Origin: Xiphias gladius
Lineage: Eukaryota; Chordata; Actinopteri; Istiophoriformes; Xiphiidae
Reading direction: 5' to 3'
Assembly: GCF_016859285.1 (NCBI RefSeq)
Contig: NC_053413.1
Location: 20,011,501-20,075,500, forward strand
Length of the DNA stretch: 64,000 nt
How positions within the stretch are numbered: the stretch's first letter is position 1; the number at the start of each line of letters is the position of its first letter. Positions 34,864-49,800 of the stretch are shown here, piece by piece. The translations under genes and the position numbers were made by a program. Under the pieces are notes generated by a model that saw only the letters and a program-made list of their open reading frames with translations, was not told where the DNA came from and searched no databases.

Positions 34864-36790
34864 GCAGTGTTTTCCAGGACATGAGATTATTAATTCACCA
34901 GTCTAGTTTGTTGTCACTAAGTGGTTTTTAATGCCGCTGTTGAGGAATACATACAGCATAATAAACAAACATTGTATTTGACTATTTGCTGTGTTTGTTT
35001 GTTTGTTTGTTTTTTTGTGTACAAGATAACACAATTAAGTGTCGTTTGCAGGTTTTAAGAGGGATTTGATTTGTTTGAATGGCTCATAAAGATTTCAACA
35101 GCTTTACCCAGGATGCTGTCTGCGCTACAACTTGGATATGCTGATGCCCAACATAATTTATCCTTTTGCAGTGGTTTCTGAGTCTGAATGTGTCTTTTCA
35201 TCGTGGCCCTCCAGCTGTGAAAGGGTCCACTGCTCTTCACGTTCTGCAGAGATGAACAGCAGTCTGACAAAGAGCCTCTTTGTCGCTTCGGCTCAGTCCC
35301 AGGAAGTGGAGGACTGTGCGAGTTTCCATTTACTCTGAACACTTATTTGATCAACTGAAATGCTGTTGATTGGATCGGTTTGCACAAAGCATTGTGTGGG
35401 TCATGTTTGCCTTACATATATTTTAGTCACCGGTAGCCCTGGTAATAATCAAACCGCCTCCTGGTGTCAAGTTATACCTTTTTAACTATTACAGTGTCCT
35501 GCTTGGATTTGCTGTCCTGCAGCCCAGTGACGCTTAAAGACTAAAGTCTGACCTGACTTAGGCCTTTGAGACTAAGTCAGTACAAGTATCTTGTACCGAA
35601 GATACTGACTGTAGATGTTCTCTGACAGCAGCATCGTAGCTATATCAGGACTAATGGCATCTTATGATACCTGTTTAACAGAAGATGATAGTAGAATTTT
35701 TATAATTCGAATGAATTGATCTAGCTGTGAACAATAAAAGAAATACACCTAGCAGGTGTCTGATAATGTAGGAGCAACGAGGGGGAAATTTCCTGAGTAT
35801 CAGCAGGACATCAAATGGCCAATAACAGCTGTTGTGTCCTGTGGGATATTAACCAGCAAGCACAATCTGATATTATGTGTGCAAAAGTTATCTTGTTGGT
35901 TTAAAAAATAAATAAAATAGATAATATGTATAATGTTTTGCGACTAACTCTGAGAACTGAAGCTTTTAATATCGGAAACTGTCGGCTTAATGCCTCATTT
36001 ACATCTGATGAGCAGTCAGGAGGATAATTAAGGCCTAGTGAGAAGGGAGGGATGTCGATTTTCACAGTTTTCAGCTGTAATCATCCCTTCTGATCATTAA
36101 ATAAAAATCCCTTCCTTGCATAAAACCAATGGAAGAGATGGGGGACAAAATCCACAATCCTCCGTGGGTGGAGAAATACATTCCATGGTTTATCCGAAGC
36201 AAATATGAGGCTTCAGTGGGCTGAGTAGAAGGGGCCCTGTGAAACTTTCTTGTAAACAAAAGTTCTGGTTACATTCATTGTTACTGTAACAAATGTGTCG
36301 AATGCATGTTCTTCCTCACAGCACTTGTTAAGCCAATTTTAAATATTTTAAAAGAATTTTTAATCCGGCATTGTTTTGCTTCCATGTTTACTAGCTCGTA
36401 GTCTTCTTCTTCCCTGCATTTGCTGGTGCATTGCAGCAAATCTTGGTGTCTTACCACCACCTGTTGATCAGTGGGATGGTGTGGCACAATAGGTGAGCCT
36501 ATGATTTGTCACACTAAGACTGCCAAAGCCTCGTATTAGCATCAGATAAACTGGTGGAATATATTTTGGCACAGAATGAGACCACTTTGAATGATCACAT
36601 GGGCACCTGACTATGGTTTTAAGCCAGACTTGAAAAATTATGAATTTATCCTTTAAAAGTCCTGGATCTGTTTGACCGATAAAACAAAGGAAGTTCAAAG
36701 TGAAATTATCTTTTAAAACAATTTTAGGTTTTCTCCAGCCACATGAAGTCAATCCACAAAAAAACAGAAGGCTTCAAAGTCAACCATCTT
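34864..36790. other. Intergenic region between sppl2b and arhgef18
   Basis: The two genes converge here. There is a (GTTT)n tract at 34997-35012. A 95-codon minus-strand frame at 35055-35342 was not recognised. No other exon signal was found. Confidence 0.5.
35553..35606. repeat. Two adjacent perfect small hairpins
   Basis: CTGACTTAG and CTAAGTCAG form a 9-bp stem with a 10-nt loop (35553-35580). Four bases on, AGTATCTT and AAGATACT form an 8-bp stem with a 6-nt loop (35585-35606). Function unknown. Confidence 0.7.
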
Positions 36791-36796
36791 TTTATT
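36791..36796 (-). terminator. arhgef18: Probable arhgef18 polyadenylation signal
   Basis: The plus-strand tttatt is AATAAA on the gene strand, about 0.9 kb past the stop codon, giving a 3' UTR of roughly 36775-37707. Cleavage site not confirmed. Confidence 0.5.
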
Positions 36797-37707
36797 CCAT
36801 GACCCATTAGTTGGGATATAAAGATATTTTACATGGAACCAGGAGGCGACAGCGGTCAATGTGTCTCTAAGAGAAAATCGTCAACAAAATGTTAAATGAT
36901 ATCACAACATAATTTAACAGAGAGTGTCACTCGGAAAACTTTCTGTTTCATTCTCAGAAATGCTTCAGCAGCTGTCTGGTTGTAAACTGAAGCAATCCTG
37001 CTGATACTGTGTTGTGCACTGTCCCTGTGTCCAGTCAGGAAGTGCACAAACAGCCTCCGCAGAAAAACTGGAACTGCTCATTCTTGACTTTTGATATTAT
37101 CAACAAACAGTGAGTTTACAGCCAGACTCTAGTTTCTTCCACAATCCCTATTAATTTACAACCTGATTAGAACAGATACTGAGGAGCAGGTTCACAGTAC
37201 AAATTTCAAGTTGATCCGATTCCTTCTGAAACAAAATGATGTGCTTGGCACTTCATATCTAAACAGATGTAAATCTATTGCTTCCTCAGACCGTATTAAT
37301 CTTTCATTAAATTGAAAAGAAGTCGTTAAAGTTAAGAAATTACTTCTAAATGGTTACAGACAACCTGTTTTCATTTAAAATAAAAATGCTGGAAAAGTCT
37401 TTAGTTGAGTTTAAGCAACATCTTAAAATCTTAAAATATTACTTTTCCCAAATGTACAAATGGGCAAAGCATTTTTTTTCTATAAAACATCTTGTCCATC
37501 ACTTTGCTTTTTCCAAGTTCAGATGATTTCAACAGCTCGCTTTCCACAATAAAGTACCATAATAGTGAGTGGCCTCTTCATACTGGACACACGTGGACGT
37601 CATGAAGTCATGTGCAATGTTCTTTTCACAGCTCCATCGGTTTTTCCACGTGTTGAAGTCTTTATGCTGGACGGGGCCTCATCCAAACTCCAGCCTGTAG
37701 TTTATGA

Positions 37708-37862
37708 TTAAAGGAATATTACCTTCTCTTTGCCCGTTTTGAGAAAATCTTTGGGGTAAGGAGGTGGTGCTGGTGCAGGAGCCTCGCTGCTGCTCCTCTT
37801 GTGTGTGATGAAGGACTGAGACGTTTTCACACTATGGCCAGATCCTGGTGGTTTGAAGGTAT
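37708..37862 (-). CDS. arhgef18: arhgef18 last coding exon
   Basis: The acceptor CTTCAG is followed by [18 protein letters not shown], a Pro-rich [10 protein letters not shown] segment, and EKVIFL before TAA at 37708-37710. The hydrophobic terminus parallels human DVIFF. Confidence 0.88.
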
Positions 37863-40800
37863 CTGAAGGAAGAATGGAAAAAGAAAAAAAAAGGAAGTTT
37901 AAAAAAATAATAGATGCAGCTACAGTTGGTGCCTGTGAAATTACAGCAACATCTGACAATATAAAACAATTCTTCCCTCCCATCTCTGTACTGCATTAAG
38001 AGAATTTAAACTGATAATGATCTTCTCATCCATGCGTGAGTTATGGAGATCAAGTGTACAGATGCACATACATCTTAGATTATATCAGAAACCTTAAGCT
38101 GTGTCTCCGCTTTCAAAGACAAAAATACGTGACATCCATGAGAAACATGCCTCTGCAAAAATACATTGTGAAGTAGAGGGCACAACCGTTATGTGTTGTG
38201 CTGTCTGAGATTTTTATGCATCAGAGCACAAGACTTTTCCTGTTTTCATAAAACTCGCCTGTACCTGCAAACTTCTTTACTCATGTTTGGCAAGTTGCAG
38301 ATTCTCCACAAAGGGGAGCTGCTCAGTCAGCAACCACTTGTACAAATGCCAACCTGCACCACATACAGGAAAGGAAACGAATAGAAGCAGCAGTTTGGGC
38401 CTGCAGATGTAGGCACGTTGATGTCGCCACCTACAGGCACAGAAAGTAGTAGCTACTGCAGATTTAACCGTTGTGCCACCTGCAGGCAATGCGTGATACA
38501 GCTGTTGATAAGTTGATAAAGCTACTGCTTTTTTTTTTTTTTGTTTGAGTTATTGGAGCTTCTCTTTTTCACACTTGTATCACCATTTAGATAAAATACC
38601 ATAATTAAATCAAAATAGAACATACTTATGTCACACCAACCTCCAATCAGTATTAAGTCGCTACTAATGACCTGCGAGCGCGACGTCAGACTTACACTCC
38701 ACAGGTAGAAAGGAGCCTCTAACTTTCTCCGATTGATCATTTTACAAGTAAATATAGCCAAAATCAGAGCACAGCCTTTGACTGTAACTTATGTGTATGG
38801 TGATTGTCAGATGATGTTGCGGTTATAAAAATCAGGATTTTAGCAGAGCAGAGCAGCAGGTTAGAAATGTCCGACCATATGAAAGGTTTAGACCTAGTCT
38901 TGTTTTCCCCTAAACACCTATGAACAAGGCTTTAATTAAGCTTTTTCAGTCACTCAATCAGACAAGTGCAAGTCCTTTGTGAAAATGGTCAACTCTACAG
39001 AGTCGATTATTCTTCCAATAAACAGATTATTAGAAATAAATTCAATAACACCCAAGTTCATAGTTCAATTATTTAACACTAAAAATAGACCTCACACAAC
39101 CTGCATTGCTTATATGTTTTGTTTCTTTTGGTGTCTGCACCCGTTCTGACGGATATGCGGCAAGAGAGTTTGCAAACAAAAGTACACATGGACAGTTCAT
39201 TTACACAATCTTACACTTTTGGATAGACTATCAATTCATATCGAATGTGGATGTGTCATATGGGAAGAAATGTGATTATTTGTTTGGTTGATGTCTTTAT
39301 GACTGAGTGAGTGAGTGAGTGGCCATTTCCCTTTGATTGTCTGTACCTGACTGGTAGATTCTTTGAGGACTGGCGTTCCTCTTGGCTCTCAGACTGCCTC
39401 CCTCTTTTCCCGTCACTCGGATGGGCAGCACCTGGTTCATGTCTATAGAGGCTGGATACAGAAAGGCAATATTGGTGTTCCTATTTATTTTATGATAATT
39501 TCATTTTTGAAGCAGTTTTAAACATGCATGTGACTATGTAAGGTACACACTAACCAAAATCCAAAGGAATTGAAATCTGAGGACTGATTTGACTGCTATT
39601 TACTAGCTGTGGTGCAAACAACTGACCCACTGCTGAAAACAAGGTTTCCTAAAAGTTCAGCCTCCGGTGAATGTTTGGGAACAACAAATAAGGAAATTTC
39701 TTTCTGTATATTCCATATATAGTTCAAACAGATGGATGACATACACGTGCTTTTATTTCTGAAGTAAATTAGGAATAAAGAAAAACAAAAAGGAATATTC
39801 TTCACAAAATTCTGAACTTAACCTTTGTGCTGAAACATAAAGAGATCATGTTAACAGGCCTGTGTCCTGACCTGCACTGTGTGTTCTCTGGTGGGACCCC
39901 TTCGTCTTGAAGCCTCTCTCCTTTCCCTTTGACAGCGTAGCCAGCTTGGTGGGGATCTGCTGCTGCACGACAGGAGGTTTGTGCACCCGGTTGGTGGTGC
40001 TGATCAGGTGGAGGGGCAGCTCGGGTTTGGATGGTTGGGGGCTGATGCTCTCCTTACGTGGTGGAACCTTTGGAGGAATTTCCGTGGCATTGGAGGTGGT
40101 GATCAAGATTTTGGGTTTAGGAGTTAAGGCCAGAGCCCCGCCTGCATTCACCGTGCTTCCCCTGAATGACATGTAACTGGAGAGAGTCTGGAACCAGGGA
40201 GAAAGAGGGAATACATAACTCAAGCTCTGTTATTTCAGGGAGTTAAAGAAACCGATCTCACTTTCGACTCCTGATTCTAGTGCTCATTCTAATTATGTGT
40301 TTAATGTCATTCTAAAATTCTTTAATCCAAATTTAAAATGCACTCCAAGAAGACGCCACTGTCAAGTTGCTAATCAAAAGTGTCATCCTTATATCAGGAC
40401 TCAAGTTAGTTCTGTCTATCTTGTTTCAGAAGATGTTAAACCATTATTACTATATATACACACTTTGCTGACTTGCTGTTCCCTTGTGATGGAAATAAAA
40501 TGTTGAAAATTGTCAGTGTGTTTTCAATTTTAGCAGGCATAGAAAATGCATTATAATTTCTATAATATTGACAAATATTCAGTGACTCAGATTCCTATCC
40601 CATTCCTCACTTGTGCGGGATCATCATAGTTGGAGTGTCCTGGGTTTGGGATGTACTTTAACTTTAACTTCTCCTGCAACTGATCCAAACGCTCCTTCTC
40701 CTGAGACAGACGCTCCCGCTCCTTTTCAACTGATTTTGTGGACTCCCTCAGCCTCTCTAGGTCCTGCTGGTAGTTTTCCCACTGCCTCTCCAGCTCGTCA

Positions 40801-43800
40801 TTGTCCAGACTGAGCCTCTCTTCCCGCTTCCTGCAGTCCTCCTCCCTCTGTTGCAGCTGAGCCTCCAGAATCTCGATCTGTATCCTCTGCCGCTCCCGCT
40901 CCTTCTCCCAGCGCTGCTGCTCCTCTCGATGCTGAGCCTGCAGTTTGTTCAAGTTGGCGAGTTCCTCCTTCTGCTTCTCCAAGTTGCGCTTCTTTTCCTG
41001 CTCAAGCAGCACATTGCTGTAATGACAGGCAGGCTGCTGACTGTTTGACTGAAAAGCGCACTGCAGCTCAATCTGGCTGTCCTGCTGGACGATGACTGCC
41101 TGAAATTTGAATATGAACAAACCATAAGCAAACACAAGATTTTCTTATTTTGTAGTAGAAAAATAATGATGTTCTTTCATAAAAATTACACATTTAGCTC
41201 CATAAAGATAACCAAAAGCAAAAAATGAAGACACAGATAGATTTCAGAGCAGTTTACAGTGGATTACCTGTAAGCTGTAGAGCCTCTGTGCGAGCATTAT
41301 CACCCTGTCACACACCTTCAGAGAAAAATAAGTGGCAGTGGCAGATATTGATACTTCTGCATGAATGAATACAGATGGAAAAAGGAGAAAATTATTGACA
41401 AAATAAGTATTAGAAACGTTACCTCTGTCTCAGGGAAATGACTGGAGGCTGAATAACAGTTTGGTGCTGGGAGTGCGTCATCAGCCTTGAAGCAAAACAG
41501 GACAAACAATGTAAATACTTCATATTTTTTAAAATATATATATGGAGGTAAGGTTTAGATCCTTTACACTTGTCTCACTCACAGACTGTTCCAGGCCTCC
41601 AGAGTTGTCTATTTCCTGGAGCTGAGGATTGCTAGTAGTTTGATTGATGTGCACTGGTCCTCCCTCACTGCAACCCGACCTCTCAACTACATCCCCATCT
41701 GAGGAGAGTAAATCATACACATCCAAGTTGGTAACCACCATCACAATATGAGTTTCCTGATGATGTTTTACAGAATCATGTATCGATCTCAGCATTGTCA
41801 CATGGTACGGTGGTGCAGGTACACGAGGCAAGATGGCTTGTTTTTCAGAGTTATTGAGTATTGAACAGTTAGGTTGAGCTATTGTTTGGAAAACCAAGGA
41901 AATTAATCCATGATTGGGTGAAACAAAGTGTTTTAAGCACGGAAGTATATCGTTATTGTAGAAGTGACCTCTCCGCCTGAGCAGCCCCCTGCATCTTACT
42001 CTCATCCATTAGAAATATTGGGTCTCTCATCCTTGAGAAGAGCAGGTTCTGCAGGTTTTCCACTGCAGACAAAAGAAGAAGAAAAAAAAGATCTTAATAT
42101 CCTCCTTAAAAGGACATTATCAGTGCTCGGAGTCATTACTTCGCTGTGAGAGAAATAAAAACTGAAGCACCTTTCACTTTTACTTCAGTGCATACTTTCA
42201 GAATTCAAAACATGGGTTTTTTCACAGCTACTAAATGCAAAAGTAACTGATCCTGAAAACTGCCTCATTATTCCAGCCATTGGAAACAAAACGAATTCAC
42301 AAAACTGAGTCTAACCTTTAAAAACAGAGTAGAAACTTACCCTCATCGATGGCTCCTTTGAGCAGCGTCTCCCCCTGCTGGAGGTCAGTAGCGTCTCCCC
42401 GGAGCAGCAGCCCTTTGTGGGGTGTTTCCTGCTCCGTTGCACTCTCGTAGAGAGCAGCATAGATCCGCTGCTTCTCTGTCAGACTTTGTTTTATCTGGTC
42501 ATCCCACTCCTTTAGAACATCTAAAGGGCAACAGCATGAAATAAGTAACGTTTGTCTTAATAACTGCAGTGGAAAGGCAGAGAAAAAAAAAAGTTTAACA
42601 CTTGAGACTTGTTAGCGCTGTCATTATCTGTCCCTACTTGTGAAACTGGAAGGATAAATTGGTGCGTTGCGGCTCCAACACAGCCAGGCTCTAAAAGTCT
42701 ACAGTATGTACCTCAGATACTTTAATAAGCTTCAAATACAAACGTTCAAGTTGTCTGAGTATAAATCTACACATTATAAAGGGGAGAATATGATTGGCAA
42801 TATTGTTTGTTATATTTCAAAATACCAAAATCCCACATTGGTCTCCTTCCGGTAGGTTTCAGATTTTTTCCACTGAAAAGAGGCATTTATCAAAGCAAGG
42901 AGGGTGGGTAGTGTGCACATCCAACCCCAGATACAGGACAAAAAAACCTACGGGGTCTTTGTCTTTGCAATTTTTTGGGAGCTTGAAAATCTGTTTCCTT
43001 TATGAAAATCCAACCACAAAAATATTATCTCGTTTGTGGCCAACCCAATCCCACATTTCTTCAATGAAACTCATCTGGATACCTTAAAACAAGTACCTGT
43101 GCCTACAGAAAAATAAAGAACCATTCAGAATAATAGAAAAAAGGACATCTGCAGTCTTGCACCATGTCAGGGGGTCGATAATCTCGACTGTTTTACCTTG
43201 ACATTGCTGCAGTTTAGCAATGAGCTTGCGGTGCAGCTCCTCTTGTGGATAGCTGGAACACAGACATCTGACTCAGTATTGTCTATTGAATATATCTTAA
43301 AAGATACACATTAAAAATATGACCAGTTATTTTTTTTTCTATAATCAGTGTCCATTAAAACAATGTTCTCTTTATTGTGTTCAATGCTCAGGTCCCTAGC
43401 AGGACATCTCAATAAATACACTACGGATAACAATGCCATGAAATGTGGTATGCATATTCATGAACTTCACATTGTATTCTTTCTCATGATTCCCTGAGTT
43501 TTCATATAGTGCCACTGTCAGGCTAAGATTTATCTTTTACTCTCACTTTGGTCAGTGAAAAGGTATCTCAAAAACTAACGGCCAGATTTTTATAAACCTT
43601 GCCCAAGAAAGTTTAAATGTAATGGGCAAATTGCCATGACATTTTTTTTTGAGCACCTTAGGGAGGGGTAAACTTTTTGCTTTTAATGACCACACGACCA
43701 CGACTGATAAGGCTGGAAGAATCTGAGCGAGTTACTATTTGAAGGGGATGTGTTGCACTTATTTAATTCTTCTATCATCAGATGTCAGTGGTATTAACAA

Positions 43801-46800
43801 AGACTATTGCTATTATTCTATCAAACATTCATAGAGATGTGATAATGACAAAACAGTGAGTAATGAATTTTGTTTCCCAATGAAACTCATTCTGTTCTCC
43901 TCCTCCTATGAGTACTCAGCTTACTGTTCCACAGCTTCTCGTATGAGGGCCGTCCATGTGATGCGCTCCTCTCTGGAGCCTGTGTGGATCTCGTACATCT
44001 CCGGCATGCTGGAGATGCAGGCACAGATAAGGTACATGGCTTTGTCTTCATGGGCCACTTCCCTAACGATCACCCTTTGAAGGGAGATCACCGGTGGTTT
44101 GTTGTCCTGCATGAGCCACGATGATAAAGCAGGGGTTATTATTCAGGCAATCATCACGATCTTTCCTGGATCATGCAAGATAATAAATATTAACAATGAA
44201 CATATCTATCTTTGGAGCGTCACAGTATGTCAGGGTGCTAATACAAATTATTAAAAGTGGATCGGGGGGGGGGATTAAACTTATATGTATAAATAATGCA
44301 GTAGGCTGTGTTTGACTGAAAGAATCTGTTTACAAAGTAATGTTTTGGCAGAGCTCACCATAGCAGCAAATACAAACTTCTGATCTTTCTCTTGTAAGAG
44401 GAGGAGCACGTCTGACAGCAGCACAGCATGGATTTCTGCAGGGGAGATTAATGCTGCTGAGTATCAAAACAACACAAGTGCTTAATATTTGACTATTTCT
44501 GCCTTGCATTTTGTGCAACTGCTCATCTTTGACCCTTATGTAATGACATAAAAATATGCCGCTATACTGGTTCTCTGAATCTTTCAACTTTCACAAAAGC
44601 AGTTTGTGTGAAGTTAAACCTCCTATTAAAAAAAAAAAAAACACACAAAAAAACCCCAAAACAAAAACAAACTGCAAAGGAAAGTACACGTCGTCCTTAT
44701 TATACTGCAGTAATCCATTGAGATGTCTGTCACTTGATGTATCATCTCTCCAAGTTTCATCAAAATCACACCAGGGCACACAAACACACTCATTTCACTT
44801 TACATTTTGACCTTTGGTGACCCCATTAGAACCATTACTGCAATTTAAAAAGGATATTGTGTACAAGTTGTGTGTTGTAGAGACAGGTGACAAATCAATG
44901 TAAAAACCTGCTCGAGAAAGGAACTATTATGAATGCAGATCTCAACCCACAAAAACATATATGGGAGATTTCATATTGAGTTTCTTTCAAAGTTTCAAGC
45001 TTTAACATATAATTTTTGCTTTGGAAAACAAGTTTAATTTTAACATAATTTCTCAAAGTTTAATTAATCAAAGTTTTGTCAAAATTGGATGAGCAGCATC
45101 TCAAATGTCACATTTGAAGGTGAACAGACATCCATAAGACATGCTCTTCACTCTGTAAATGTGTTGGCAATTTTTAACGTCATTCTCAAGTTCACCATTG
45201 TGACATAACTCAAGTGCGAACTGAATGCAGTCACCTTAACAGAATGGCTAGAGCAGCACAAGTTGATCACGCAGACAGTTGTTATTATCATTTTTTAAAG
45301 ATTTTTTTCATTGCAGTTTCACCTTTATTGGACAGTCAAAAGTGAAGAGGCAGATAGGAAACACAGGGAGCAATGGTCATTGACAAAGCCACAATGTCAA
45401 TAAACTCGCCACAAACCTTTCTGTCTACCAGAGGACTTCCAGGTGACGGTGCCTTCGTGCAGAAGCGTCCTGTTTCCCTGGATCAGATCCTCTCTGCGAA
45501 ACAGCTGGCCGTCCTTCAGTCGGCCCTGGGATTTTGGCTCCAGACGCAGGCCAATCTCTCTCAGACGGGCAGCTTTCTCATATTGACTGACGTGAGTGTT
45601 CACCTTTGAGATGGTGTCTTTGATCTGCACCAAACCTTGTACCAGAGACTTGTACTCGCCTGTGTCAGCTGTAAGGAGTATGGAATATATCATTAAACCA
45701 GTATTTTTTTATAGACATGAAAACATCTCAAACGCAGAAATTCCAGCCAGAATTTGTGTTACCAAAGAAAGTAGCTAATTGGATTGCAGTGATTTTAGTT
45801 TTGCAAATGTTTACTAATGAGTTACAAACGCCGGAGGGCTGAGCAAAGACTGTAACAGCCTGTGGAGGCAGGTAGTTGATGAGTGATGAGATTTTACCTT
45901 CAGTGTTCTGTATGAGTCGCTCCACCAGGACTGGATATTTTGTGATGCGTTGAGTCACCAACAGAAAACATTCAGGGATTCCCAACCTTCGCACTAGAGG
46001 CAGCTGACCTAATTTCTGTTTAAAAAAAAAAAAAAAAAAAAGAAAAGTCTTGTTTTTTACAAATTTGATCAAATCTATTAGTTTATTTGCCTGTTTAATG
46101 TAGCAGTTACAACTGTACCTGCTGTTACGACACTGACTGGACTGCTCTGCTGTTGCATCATTTATGTGCCCATTTGTAACGCATCACTTATCTGGCATTA
46201 TTGGTGCCATTTTCCTTTCAACAGTTTGCACTTTTGGGTTAAGCATCACAGACTAGTTTAGTTGGCAGATTTATCATTGTTTGTATAATCACTGTTTGTG
46301 AAAAGCCCTGCATCTTATATAATGGCACTAATGCTCACGATGTGCACTCTTTAGCCAACTTCAGTGCATTTACGCTGTACTAAAACAAAACAAGAGGCCT
46401 CACTGTGTCTTGAAGAGTATTTCATCCATGTACATAAACTGACCAGTGAGTGTAGATTGCTTACCTTAATAAGATTCTGCAGCTTCTTGTTGTTCTGCAG
46501 CTGTTCTTTGTAGAAGCTGATGGCTTCGTTGTGATGCCTGCAGAAAATGCTGTAACACTCCATCATTGCTTCTCCCAGTTCATCTGAAAACTAACACAAA
46601 ACAAAACAAACAAAAAAAACCATGAAATTTATATATCTAGAAAGGATACAGTTTAATAGCAACAATGTTACATTGACGATACTTCTCATTACTGAAAATA
46701 TCAAAAGTAATTATTTTGGGAAGGGGAACAATGGAAGAAAGAGGAGAGGATCACAAAGATCCAGGACCACATTTGAACGCAGGATACCCCCACAAAATGC

Positions 46801-49800
46801 ACACAACTGCCACGTCACGGAGCATCACGTCATTTGACGCTCATCAATTGATGCCCAAAGCACACACCTGACATGTTGTACAGACAGAAGTATCAGTAAT
46901 GGCATGGCAGCCAAGAACTTTCGATTCAGAGGGGTGATAAAATTGGAAGTCAGCTGACACTAACGGATTCCAGAAACATAAAACCGAATGCTCTTCTCGC
47001 TTGCCGTGCTTAACACAAAGGCCATAATTCACAACAGGCAGCTCCTCTGGCTCCTTGCATTCAGGGGGTTGACTACAGAGTTAAAAATGCTTATCTAGGA
47101 ATGTGATGCCAGTGACACAGCATCATTCCAGGGCTTTTGGATCAAACACACCAAACTGTAGTCCCTTACAGAGTGTTTCAGACATTCCAACCATTCCTAT
47201 GGACACCTGTACATAGCACACAGTCAGCACATGCAAAGAGAGTGACAAGGGTAGAGATAGGTGGATAAATACTATATAAGGAGTGAGGTGTCACTAAACA
47301 GGAGAAACAAGGGTATACTATAAATGCAAGTATTTATTCCTAAATAACGCCAAGATCTTAGAGAATTGTTGAACCAATTCTCAAACCTTTTTTTATACTG
47401 TATTTCTGTCTGTGCTGCATGTTGGGTTGTAACAATAGGTGCAGAGCACATGCGGACAATGGTAGCAATATAAGTTAGCTACGCTCAGACTCTTTGTTGT
47501 AGACCTCTGAGTAGGAATGTAAACATAACATTTAGGGGGAGTTGCAAATATACATTTAAATACAAGCCTAGATGCATTTGAAAGCAAAAGTTTTAGTTAA
47601 AACGTGCAATAAATGTAATGCAAGAATTATAATATATTTGGAAATAACACAATCATTTGACTTAAGTATGTTTGGATAATGTTGTTTATAATAAATTCAT
47701 GATCCTTTTGATCTTTTCTGAAATTATGAAGAATAACTTCCAATTGCCTTCGGGTGTTCTGGAGAGGAATTACACGGAAAAGTGCCTCTAACCTGCTGTG
47801 TGCTATGTTGACATACAAACTTTACTGGCATTTTGACCTGAGGGTGAGTAAACAGTGACATCTTCCATTTGAAAAAAAAAACAACTATTTCCTCAAACAT
47901 GTCCTCTGTAAATTCCCCCAAAAACAAACTATCCCTTTTAATTAGAGCCTTGTATGCCCCCCCTCCATTGCAACCCACTGATTTAAGAAGATCAAGTAGA
48001 TTGATTGAATGCAATGTTATATATTAAAATCTAGCCTGGCATTGATTTAAAACGACTAACCTACCTGAGTTATGAGGATATCCCCCAGTTGTGTGATCTG
48101 ATAGTTGTGTGGGCCGCCTTCCGCCTGACTTTGGTTTTGGCGTGCTTTGAGGCAGTTGAGGAAGTGCTGGTGGAGGGTGAGGAGGGCTTCCACTCCAGGG
48201 AAGAGCCGCTCCAGCCTGGCTTCGTCTATCAGCTGAGACTGCCTCAACTCGTGCATGTAGACATAGAGAACGATTTTTAAGGTGCGTACATGATGCATCT
48301 CCGTCTGGATCAACTCTAGGAAATTGATAAAGAGGTCCAGGTTGAGTGCCTGACACTTGTAGGAATATTTGTCTGGGGTACAGTGACAATAACATCTGTA
48401 ACTTCTCGCTACTTCGAGCGGGCTGCCTTTTTGCATAGCAATTAGCTCTAAATTGGACCTATGAAGCTGCTTTACTGGCAACACAAAAAGAACTGCAGTC
48501 AAACGATTCCCATATGTGAAGGTAGACAAAGTCATGCAAGTAAATGAAAGTAGTCCACCAAGCCACGTCAAAGCTGGAAAATATTTTCTCAGGTGAACTT
48601 GTCCTATTAGACAGAACAAAATTGCTGTTGCCATTATACTTATTATCATAGCAGAAGTGTTTACCATCAAAAGGCCCTCTGAGTTATAGAAAACACCCAT
48701 CATCATTATAATTACAGGCACCGTCATATCTGCTTCAATAGTGCAATTACTGGGTACTCTGCAATCAGTGATCAAAGATTCATCTTCTTCACTGGGCGAC
48801 TGTCACGAGAAAGTTCTGTCCATATATACGCACACTCTCTAAGATGATACATGATTACTGAAAATCCAATTCCACTTTTGGATTTTGGCGTGGTTGCATT
48901 TCTATATACTATCCAGAAATAATAAGACTCACTCCAGTTATATATTTAAGATGAGACTTAGCTGGTTCGGCCTACCATAGATGACGTCCTGTCTTTTAGC
49001 AGCCTCTTTGTTCAGGGCCTTCAGGTACTTCTGGTCCACGGCCGTACTCCAGGACTCCGCCTCCAAGTTCTCGGCGTCAGACTCAAGCTCACCTTGGAGC
49101 CGAGCATAATGGGAATCTGGATGACACACAGACAATCACACTACTTGTATCACCCAAGCAAGGCTTGTGCTTTGTGGTCATATGAGTGTGTATCTCAGTG
49201 ATTCATTACTGGTCATGTACAGGCTATTTTTTAATCATTTTTAAATATAGCAGGGTTACTTTTGTGGCAAATATTTTCTTTACATGGCGCCAGATTTGAG
49301 TCATGTGTTACTTACATAAAGAGAGTAAGGTTTAAGTCAACAAATTGAAAATCTATTCAAAGAAAATCTATTGTAGCTGCTTTTAAAAGTGGATTTTTTT
49401 AAATACTGCAAACACGTTAGTACAATAATGCTAGTGCAGCATTACACATTACAGTCTATTAGTGACAACAATATGATGAAATAAACAGAACCGATTATTT
49501 CTATCCTTGTGTTGCAGAATTTTATTCATCTTTAATATTCTCCATGCCAATAATTGTTATTTTATAATTTATCAAATTGAATTAATTAGAACTTTCTCAT
49601 TCTGAATTAATTTGAAATCACTGTCATCAGAAGGACATGTTTTTAAAAGTTGCTTTTTTCAAGTAGTTTGGGCTACTGAATGAAAATATTTTCTTGTACA
49701 ATGTCCCAGCTACAAAAAGCTTTTTTGGCAGGTGCATAGGATCAAAAAGTCTTGACTGTGAAGAAATCAATCTTAGATATTGTTGATCACTTGTATTAAC

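Noticed and set aside
35055-35342. 95-codon minus-strand frame
   Set aside because: No recognised motif, no convincing splice sites and no partner exons nearby.
39907-40176. 89-codon plus-strand frame
   Set aside because: Antisense of the arhgef18 tail exon.
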